Source of the DNA: CAYLHB01 sp964383505
GTDB lineage: Bacteria > Patescibacteriota > Minisyncoccia > Phycocordibacterales > UBA12088
Reading direction: 5' to 3'
Length of the DNA stretch: 11,158 nt
Assembly: GCA_964383505.1 (NCBI GenBank)
Contig: CAYLHB010000021.1
Location: forward strand, 1 to 11,158
Below the pieces are notes generated by a model. The model was not told the origin of the DNA, searched no databases, and saw only the letters and a list, made by a program, of their open reading frames with translations. This document shows, in pieces, positions 7,099 through 11,158 of this stretch (position 1 is the stretch's first letter; the number at the start of each line of letters is the position of its first letter). The position numbers were made by a program, and so were the translations under genes.

Positions 7099-7263
7099 CT
7101 ACTCATCGTCGTCTGCACTCTCATCGTCGTCGAGCTCATCATCGTCGTCGAGCTTATCATCGTCGTCGAGCTCATCATCCGTGTCTGCATCGGGGTCGAT
7201 CTCGTCGAGCTCGTCATCCTCCATGCGAAAACCTCGTAGCTCTTCATCAAGCACAATGCTCAT
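7099..7263 (-). CDS. Small highly acidic repeat protein, function unknown
   Basis: The frame encodes 54 residues starting MSIVLDEELRGFRMEDDELD. The rest is almost entirely Asp and Glu with periodic Leu, including three near-copies of a six-residue unit (ELDDDD, KLDDDD, ELDDDE, residues about 31-48). It ends in a TAG at 7099. I do not recognise a family. The strong acidity suggests a disordered protein that binds basic partners or ions. The repeat could also have grown by slippage of the 18-base DNA unit. It follows ruvC on the same strand, and a weak promoter candidate lies just upstream. No Shine-Dalgarno site is visible. That the frame stays open and uniformly acidic supports a real gene, but its shortness leaves doubt. 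Confidence 0.55.
   Translation of the reverse strand: MSIVLDEELRGFRMEDDELDEIDPDADTDDELDDDDKLDDDDELDDDESADDDE
7121..7178 (+). repeat. 18-base tandem repeat inside the acidic gene
   Basis: An 18-base unit (ATCATCGTCGTCGAGCTC and one-base variants) is present about three times end to end, with the unit boundaries at 7136, 7154 and 7172. It encodes the six-residue acidic repeat on the minus strand. Nearly identical copies point to recent slippage or unequal crossing-over. Confidence 0.8.
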
Positions 7264-7270
7264 AGAAATA

Positions 7271-7325
7271 CACTAGTTGCTGGTAATGTGCGCGGTGCGC
7301 ATCGGGCATATTTGTAGCAAATCCT
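7271..7325. repeat. 55-base direct repeat, left copy at assembly gap
   Basis: The 55 bases directly before the run of N are identical to the 55 bases directly after it (7426-7480). Such an exact match abutting both sides of a gap is typical of two contig ends that overlap by one k-mer but were scaffolded instead of joined. Confidence 0.9.
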
Positions 7326-7425
7326 NNNNNNNNNNNNNNNNNNNNNNNNNNNNNNNNNNNNNNNNNNNNNNNNNNNNNNNNNNNNNNNNNNNNNNNNNNN
7401 NNNNNNNNNNNNNNNNNNNNNNNNN
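7326..7425. other. Assembly gap of 100 N, probably not real sequence
   Basis: There are exactly 100 unknown bases, a conventional placeholder length. Because both flanks are the same 55 bases, the likely true sequence has a single copy of the 55-mer and no gap. The spacer between ruvC and the acidic gene would then be about 90 bases instead of 245. Confidence 0.9.
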
Positions 7426-7480
7426 CACTAGTTGCTGGTAATGTGCGCGGTGCGCATCGGGCATATTTGTAGCAAATCCT
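7426..7480. repeat. 55-base direct repeat, right copy at assembly gap
   Basis: This is the identical partner of 7271-7325. It contains a short inverted pair around ACC (TGCGC and GCGCA on the minus strand) and nothing gene-like. If the gap is collapsed the two copies become one. Confidence 0.9.
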
Positions 7481-7493
7481 TTTTCTTTTGCAA
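7466..7493 (-). promoter_or_regulatory. Weak promoter candidate for the acidic gene
   Basis: On the minus strand TTGCAA (7493 to 7488) is followed by 16 bases and TACAAA (7471 to 7466), which is preceded by TGC as in the other extended -10 boxes of this window. After collapsing the assembly gap it would lie about 47 bases upstream of the acidic gene. Each hexamer matches only 4 of 6, so this is tentative. Confidence 0.3.
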
Positions 7494-7508
7494 GCCCCCA
7501 CACAGGGT

Positions 7509-7979
7509 TTATCCACGGGTCTGCGGTGTGGCAAGTGCGATGCCTATTGCATCGTACTCGTCGTCGAGCCGCACGCGCTCGTCCATGAGGACGAGGCGGC
7601 GCACCATGCGAACCATTTGCCCCTTATCGCCCCCACCGTCGGTAAGCACTGCCCGCTTTATTGTGCGGGGATTCAGCTCGACAACAGGGAGCTCGCGGCG
7701 TGTTGCCACATAGAGGAGTGCGCCTCTGACTTCCGCGACCCGCATTGCCGTTTTCTGGTTGTTGGTGACGTAGAGCGTTTCAATCGCGACGAGATCGGGT
7801 GTGTGGATATCCATAAAGCTCTCCACCGCTTGCACCACCTCAGCAAGCCGGTGGTAAAAGTCATCACTGCGGTTCGTGGTGATACACGCGCTCTCAATGA
7901 GTGTGTCGTGTCCGTGCTCACGAATAATGACCGCGATGCCACAGCGGTCGTACCCGGGGTCGATACCTAGAATGCGCAT
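7509..7979 (-). CDS. ruvC: RuvC, Holliday junction resolvase
   Basis: RuvC is a dimeric, metal-dependent endonuclease that cuts four-way junctions to finish homologous recombination and replication-fork repair. The product has 156 residues from MRILGIDPG. The four catalytic acids are in place: D7 (GIDPG), E67 (VAIETLY), and D140 and D143 (DDEYDAIGIAL). The length is slightly below the usual 160-175, ending soon after the last catalytic helix. An upstream ATG at 8012 would overlap the yebC end. The start at 7979 is preferred because it gives the canonical N-terminus and leaves exactly one base after the yebC stop. That tight junction implies translational coupling within a ruvB-yebC-ruvC transcript. 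Confidence 0.95.
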   Translation of the reverse strand: MRILGIDPGYDRCGIAVIIREHGHDTLIESACITTNRSDDFYHRLAEVVQAVESFMDIHTPDLVAIETLYVTNNQKTAMRVAEVRGALLYVATRRELPVVELNPRTIKRAVLTDGGGDKGQMVRMVRRLVLMDERVRLDDEYDAIGIALATPQTRG

Positions 7980-7980
7980 G

Positions 7981-8511
7981 CTATGCGGCGTTTGTGTACA
8001 CCGTTTGCACATCGTCGTGATCTTCGAGCGCGTCTATGAGTGTGGCGAGCGCGTCCACGTCAGTATCCTCGACAGGCACGGTCACCGTAGGCACCCACTC
8101 GCTCCCTGTGTGTGAAAACGCCCAACTCGCTGCACCCGGCTCCGCCATCTGGTAGCCGAGCGTGCTCACGAGATGCTTGAGCTCGGCATTGGTACGGTTT
8201 CTGGAGTCGGTGAGCGTCGAGATGAGTATTGCGACACCCCCGGGCCCGTAGAGCTCGTAGGTGATGGCTTCCATGGTAGCTCCCTCACCCCCTTTACCTT
8301 TCGCAATCGCCCGCTCAATGTTATCTTTCGGCATGTTTACGGCCTTCGCTTTCTCGATGAGGGTTTTCAGTGACGGGGCACCCATATCTCCCCCCACGAG
8401 CCTCGATTCGACCGCGATGAGCCGAGCAATCTTACCAAACTCCTTACTCCGCTTGGTATCGGTGATTGCTTTTTTATGCTTGATTTGCGACCACTTACTG
8501 TGTCCTGACAT
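7981..8511 (-). CDS. yebC: YebC/PmpR-family protein, shortened form
   Basis: The N-terminus MSGHSKWSQIKHKK and the following KEFGKIAR are the family hallmark, as are MPKDNIERAI (60-69) and YELYGPGGVAI (85-95). The last domain ends in LIDALEDHDDVQTVYTN, also canonical. The family has long been annotated as transcriptional regulators; recent work on relatives points to a role at the ribosome. The protein has 176 residues where about 235-250 is usual. The missing part lies after SWAFSH (about residue 134), where the family normally has an inserted alpha-beta domain of roughly 60-70 residues. Both flanks of the deletion are well conserved, so this looks like a clean domain loss, not decay. It follows ruvB by 42 bases with its own extended -10 box, and is almost joined to ruvC. 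Confidence 0.93.
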   Translation of the reverse strand: MSGHSKWSQIKHKKAITDTKRSKEFGKIARLIAVESRLVGGDMGAPSLKTLIEKAKAVNMPKDNIERAIAKGKGGEGATMEAITYELYGPGGVAILISTLTDSRNRTNAELKHLVSTLGYQMAEPGAASWAFSHTGSEWVPTVTVPVEDTDVDALATLIDALEDHDDVQTVYTNAA

Positions 8512-8518
8512 AGCGACT

Positions 8519-8527
8519 AGTATACCA
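8519..8527 (-). promoter_or_regulatory. Extended -10 promoter of yebC, leaderless
   Basis: On the minus strand TGG-TATACT (8527 to 8519) lies seven bases before the yebC ATG. The -10 box matches 5 of 6 and carries the TGn extension; no -35 is visible at the expected distance. No Shine-Dalgarno site separates it from the ATG. It would give yebC-ruvC a leaderless transcript independent of ruvB. Confidence 0.55.
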
Positions 8528-8553
8528 ACGCATGCTCGAAGAGCTAGTGGGGG

Positions 8554-9573
8554 CTAGAGAAGGGGCTGTTGACCATTTATTGCGGGAGGTATTCGCTCGA
8601 CATGCGCGTACCCGAGCGCGGTTACCACACGGCCTCGTGGGGTGCGTTCAATGAGGCCGGAGCGAATGAGGTATGGCTCGTACACTTCCTCGATGGTCGC
8701 TTCTTCCTCGGCGGTAGCGGCTGCGACGGTGGAGAGCCCCACCGGACCACCGGCGAATTTGTCTATGATGGTGAGGAGTACCGCGCGGTCCTGTGCGGTG
8801 AGCCCCAACGCATCAATTGAGAGGAGGGAGAGTGCTTCCTTTACAAGCGACGTATCCACATGTCGTCCGTACACCTCACTGAAGTCACGCACACGCTTGA
8901 GGAGGTAGTTTGCGGTTCGGGGGGTGGCGCGGCTCCGTGTCGCGATTGCGTACACAGCCTCTTGCTCTATGGAGACATTGAGGAGGTATGCGCTTCTCGT
9001 TACGATGCGCGCGAGCTCATCATCACTGTAGAACTCGAGGCGAAACACACCACCGGAGAAGCGGGAACGAAGCGGGCTTGAGAGCGATGCGATGCGAGTG
9101 GTGGCCGCAACGAGCGTAAATGAGGGAAGGTCGAGTTGAATCGTTCGAGCGCTCGGCCCCTTGCCGATAATGATGTCGAGCACCCCCGCCTCAAGCGCAG
9201 GGTAGAGCACCTCCTCGATTTGTTTGTTGAGGCGATGGATTTCATCAATAAAGAGCACATCATTTTCGTTGAGGTTGGTAAGTATGGCCGCAAGGTCGCC
9301 CACCCGCTCAATCGCTGGTCCCGAGGTGGCCTTCATCGCGACACCGAGGTCGCGCGCGATCAGGTGCGCGAGGGTGGTTTTACCGAGTCCGGGTGGGCCG
9401 TAGAAGAGCACGTGCTCCGGTGCGTGGCCGCGCTTGCGCGCCGCCGCAAGCAGAATACGCAAGTTTTCCTTGGTGGTTTCTTGGCCCACGTACTCATCCC
9501 ACGCGGCAGGCCGCAAGGTGCGGTCGAGCCACTCGCTTGCGTTCGATTCCCGCGCTCGTGAATCTATTGACAT
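8554..9573 (-). CDS. ruvB: RuvB, Holliday junction branch-migration ATPase
   Basis: RuvB is the hexameric AAA+ motor that, with RuvA, pulls DNA through a Holliday junction so that RuvC can cut it. The 339-residue length is standard. It has the RPAAWDEYVGQ start (family RPxxLxxYIGQ), Walker A GPPGLGKT (59-66), Walker B VLFIDEIH (106-113), sensor 1 AATTR (156-160), the arginine-finger segment SPLRSRF (166-172), and the C-terminal winged helix with TPRGRVVTALGYAH (311-324). No essential motif is missing. The start codon ATG (9573 to 9571) overlaps the TTGACA -35 box of a plus-strand promoter for the divergent structured RNA. No strong Shine-Dalgarno site is seen. ruvA is not adjacent, unlike in many bacteria. 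Confidence 0.97.
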   Translation of the reverse strand: MSIDSRARESNASEWLDRTLRPAAWDEYVGQETTKENLRILLAAARKRGHAPEHVLFYGPPGLGKTTLAHLIARDLGVAMKATSGPAIERVGDLAAILTNLNENDVLFIDEIHRLNKQIEEVLYPALEAGVLDIIIGKGPSARTIQLDLPSFTLVAATTRIASLSSPLRSRFSGGVFRLEFYSDDELARIVTRSAYLLNVSIEQEAVYAIATRSRATPRTANYLLKRVRDFSEVYGRHVDTSLVKEALSLLSIDALGLTAQDRAVLLTIIDKFAGGPVGLSTVAAATAEEEATIEEVYEPYLIRSGLIERTPRGRVVTALGYAHVERIPPAINGQQPLL

Positions 9574-9595
9574 ATATTTTTCTTCATGCTACACT
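9567..9595 (+). promoter_or_regulatory. Strong promoter driving the structured RNA
   Basis: TTGACA (9567-9572, perfect) is followed by 17 bases and TACACT (9590-9595, 4 of 6), with a TGC extension at 9587-9589. It combines a consensus -35, optimal spacing and an extended -10, and is one of the two best promoters in the window. The start of transcription is expected near 9602. The -35 overlaps the ruvB start codon on the other strand, so the two transcripts face away from each other. Confidence 0.8.
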
Positions 9596-9601
9596 TCCTT
9601 T

Positions 9602-9791
9602 GATTGTTCCAGCATGTGCTGGACTTTTCTTTGAACGGGGAGAGAACCCCTTTCGCGACACGCCGCGCTTGCGTGGCTGCGGTCGTCTCTCGAGGACGTC
9701 CTGGTGGCTTCGTGCTTCCTGGGAGTATCCTTAGAATGACGAGCGGCTTTCCCATGTGAAAAGCGTCGCGTGAGGGGTTCTCTCCCTTTTT
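9602..9791 (+). ncRNA. Candidate structured small RNA, about 190 nt, unknown family
   Basis: The transcript begins with a small hairpin (CCAGC, loop ATGT, GCTGG at 9609-9622) and a U-rich linker. A long closing helix then pairs 9638-9659 with 9765-9786: 13 perfect pairs, then nine positions with one G-U and one U-U. Inside are three arms. The first is a 6-pair hairpin with a CUUG tetraloop (9662-9677). The second pairs UCGUC/GACGA, UCU/AGA and AGGA/UCCU (9683-9696 with 9728-9742). The third is a short hairpin (9746-9764). Five T follow the closing helix (9787-9791), so it also acts as terminator. No plausible protein is encoded. It lacks tmRNA, RNase P and SRP hallmarks, and its branched shape is unlike 6S RNA. 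Pairings were found by eye. Confidence 0.7.
9765..9791 (+). terminator. Intrinsic terminator of the structured RNA
   Basis: The 3' strand of the closing helix (GGGGTTCTCTCCC at 9774-9786, pairing with 9638-9650) runs directly into TTTTT (9787-9791). A GC-rich helix followed at once by a T tract is the intrinsic-terminator pattern on the plus strand. The pairing partner is about 110 bases upstream instead of in a local hairpin, which is unusual but seen in small RNAs closed end to end. Confidence 0.6.
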
Positions 9792-9802
9792 GTAAATGTA
9801 CA

Positions 9803-11158
9803 CTACACAAACTCCACATTGTACCCGAGGACTCGTCGTACCTCCTCAAGGCTCGTCATCCCCGTGAGCACTTTCGAGAGTGCGTCTTGGTGAAGCGTGA
9901 GGACACCCTGCGGACGGGCGACTTCCATGAGCTCGCGTGTGGTCATATTCTTCCTCACCGCATCCTCAATTGAGCGGTTCATGAAAATCGCCTCATACAC
10001 CCCCACACGTCCCTTGTAGCCCGTTTCCCCTTCGGGGGCTTTTGGTACATGGGTATGGGTTACGGTGGAGGGGTAGTCGGCACGATTGGGCATCGTGGCG
10101 AGCACGCGCTCCACAAACTCCTTATCCTCTCCCTCAAGCGGCACCTCTATGGAGTACCGAGGGTCAATGCGACGCACGAGGCGTTGTGCCATCACCACGT
10201 TTATCGCAGAGCCGATGATGCTGGGGTCCACTCCGAGGTCAATAAGGCGAGGGAAGGCCCCCGCGGCATTGTTGGTGTGGAGTGTTGAGAACACGAGGTG
10301 GCCGGTGAGTGCGGCATGCACCGCGGTCGAGGCGACCTCCTCATCGCGTATCTCCCCCACCATAATGATGTCGGGGTCTTGCCGGAGTGCACTCCGAAGC
10401 CCCGAGGCGAACGTGTAGTCTTCATGGTTGACCTGTGTTTGCACGATGCCCTCAAGGTGGTACTCGACTGGGTCCTCAATGGTGAGTATTTTCATACCCG
10501 GGTCCATCACGTGCTTGAGGAACGCATAGAGCGTCGTCGTTTTTCCGCTCCCGGTGGGGCCGGTGTTGAGTATCATCCCGTTCGGTTTCTCTATCTCTCG
10601 CTTGAGGAGTCCGAGGAGGCGTGGGTCAATACCCAGCTCTTGGAGTGATACACCGATTGCGGCAGGATCCAAGAGGCGGAGCACGAGCGACTCGCCGTAG
10701 TTCCCAGGCAGGACCGAGGTGCGAATTTCAATTTCTTGCTTGTCGATGTGGACGGAGAAGCGTCCGTCCTGCGGAGCATCCTTCACATTGAGTTTAAGTC
10801 CCGAGAGAAGTTTGACGCGAGAGAGGAGGAGGTGGTAGGTGTCGTGGTCGAACATGAGGATGTCCACCAAGACGCCGTCGAGTCGGAAGCGTATACGCAC
10901 CTGGTGCTCCTCCGGCTCTATGTGTATGTCGGATGCGCCGTTACTTAACGCACTCGCCATAACGGTTTCAAGCGTTCTCGTGATGCGGAAGATGCGCTTC
11001 ATATGGAGCACCTCATCTATGGTTGCGCGCGCCGCATCAAGCGAACGAACTTTGTCGAGGAGCTTGCCGATTTCTTCGCCCGACACGTCGAGTACCCCCG
11101 CTTCGGTTTCGACCGCAAAAGAGATGTCTTTGTAGTAGCCCCACGCGCGTGAAAGCGA
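9803..11158 (-). CDS. pilB: PilB/GspE-family type IV pilus assembly ATPase, 5' end outside window
   Basis: This hexameric cytoplasmic ATPase powers extension of type IV pili or related secretion filaments. The frame stays open to the right edge, so the start is off-window. The GTG at 11086 is only an internal codon, since the 24 upstream codons (reading RAWGYYKDISFAVE and on) are family-like. Counting from that GTG, it has Walker A GPTGSGKTT (176-184), Asp box TIEDPVEY (202-209), Walker B IIMVGEIRDEE (240-250) and His box around HAALTGHLVFSTLHTN (257-272). The C-terminal region keeps TGYKGRVGVYEA (355-366), but the four zinc-binding cysteines usual in PilB/GspE before it are absent. It is transcribed toward ruvB, separated by the 229-base spacer that carries the opposing small RNA. 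Confidence 0.93.
   Translation of the reverse strand, partial: SLSRAWGYYKDISFAVETEAGVLDVSGEEIGKLLDKVRSLDAARATIDEVLHMKRIFRITRTLETVMASALSNGASDIHIEPEEHQVRIRFRLDGVLVDILMFDHDTYHLLLSRVKLLSGLKLNVKDAPQDGRFSVHIDKQEIEIRTSVLPGNYGESLVLRLLDPAAIGVSLQELGIDPRLLGLLKREIEKPNGMILNTGPTGSGKTTTLYAFLKHVMDPGMKILTIEDPVEYHLEGIVQTQVNHEDYTFASGLRSALRQDPDIIMVGEIRDEEVASTAVHAALTGHLVFSTLHTNNAAGAFPRLIDLGVDPSIIGSAINVVMAQRLVRRIDPRYSIEVPLEGEDKEFVERVLATMPNRADYPSTVTHTHVPKAPEGETGYKGRVGVYEAIFMNRSIEDAVRKNMTTRELMEVARPQGVLTLHQDALSKVLTGMTSLEEVRRVLGYNVEFV

Noticed and set aside
7247..7534. Minus-strand frames spanning the N run, including a 20-residue peptide MPDAHRAHYQQLVYFYEHCA.
   Set aside because: The frame crosses unknown bases in an artefactual gap, and the short peptide overlaps the acidic gene start with no supporting signal.
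9638..9786. The 22-base inverted ends could mark a small non-autonomous transposon (MITE).
   Set aside because: There is no target-site duplication (flanks differ: GAACG before, TTTTT after), no second copy in the window, and the promoter plus T tract fit an RNA gene better.
9574..9802. SRP RNA, tmRNA, RNase P RNA or 6S RNA in the ruvB-pilB spacer.
   Set aside because: The conserved SRP loop (GGAAGCAGCC type), tmRNA ends with an encoded CCA, and the RNase P GAGGAAAGUCC core are absent on both strands. The branched fold does not look like the single long bulged hairpin of 6S RNA.
1..11158. Recoded UGA (glycine) as in Gracilibacteria-type lineages.
   Set aside because: No in-frame TGA occurs inside the recognised genes, and the DUF721 gene ends normally at a TGA.

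Overview
The window looks like a piece of a metagenome-assembled genome from the Candidate Phyla Radiation (Patescibacteria), most likely a Parcubacteria-type lineage. This is an inference. It rests on the compressed dnaA-dnaN-DUF721 block without recF or gyrB, a shortened YebC, a PilB-type ATPase without its usual cysteines, an Ig-tailed class A penicillin-binding protein, and the scarcity of Shine-Dalgarno sites. TGA serves as a stop (end of the DUF721 gene), so there is no sign of a recoded UGA. A run of 100 N flanked by two identical 55-base copies points to a scaffolded short-read assembly.

Layout. Positions 1-236 are an AT-rich intergenic region with a perfect consensus promoter firing leftward, out of the window. 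Then come dnaA (+) and a 221-base intergenic with DnaA-box-like sites (probable replication origin), followed by dnaN (+) and a small DciA-like DUF721 gene (+). A large bifunctional penicillin-binding protein (-) and tyrS (+) diverge from a 73-base spacer in which both starts have an extended -10 box only 6 bases upstream. tyrS ends at a strong hairpin facing a tiny, very acidic repeat protein (-). Beyond the artefactual gap lie ruvC, yebC and ruvB (all -; transcription order ruvB, yebC, ruvC). A 229-base spacer follows, then the 3' part of a PilB/GspE-family ATPase gene (-) that runs off the right edge.

The genes cover replication initiation and processivity (DnaA, clamp, helicase-loader-like protein), Holliday-junction migration and resolution (RuvB, RuvC; no RuvA here), translation (TyrRS, and possibly YebC), cell-wall synthesis and type IV pilus assembly. 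All are housekeeping functions; I see no phage, transposon, CRISPR or defence island.

The most interesting non-protein signal lies between ruvB and the pilus ATPase. A plus-strand promoter (TTGACA, 17-base spacer, extended -10 TGC-TACACT) overlaps the ruvB start codon. It leads into about 190 bases that fold into a four-way-junction RNA, closed by a 22-position end helix that runs straight into a T tract. It matches no RNA family I can recognise and is the best candidate here for something undescribed.
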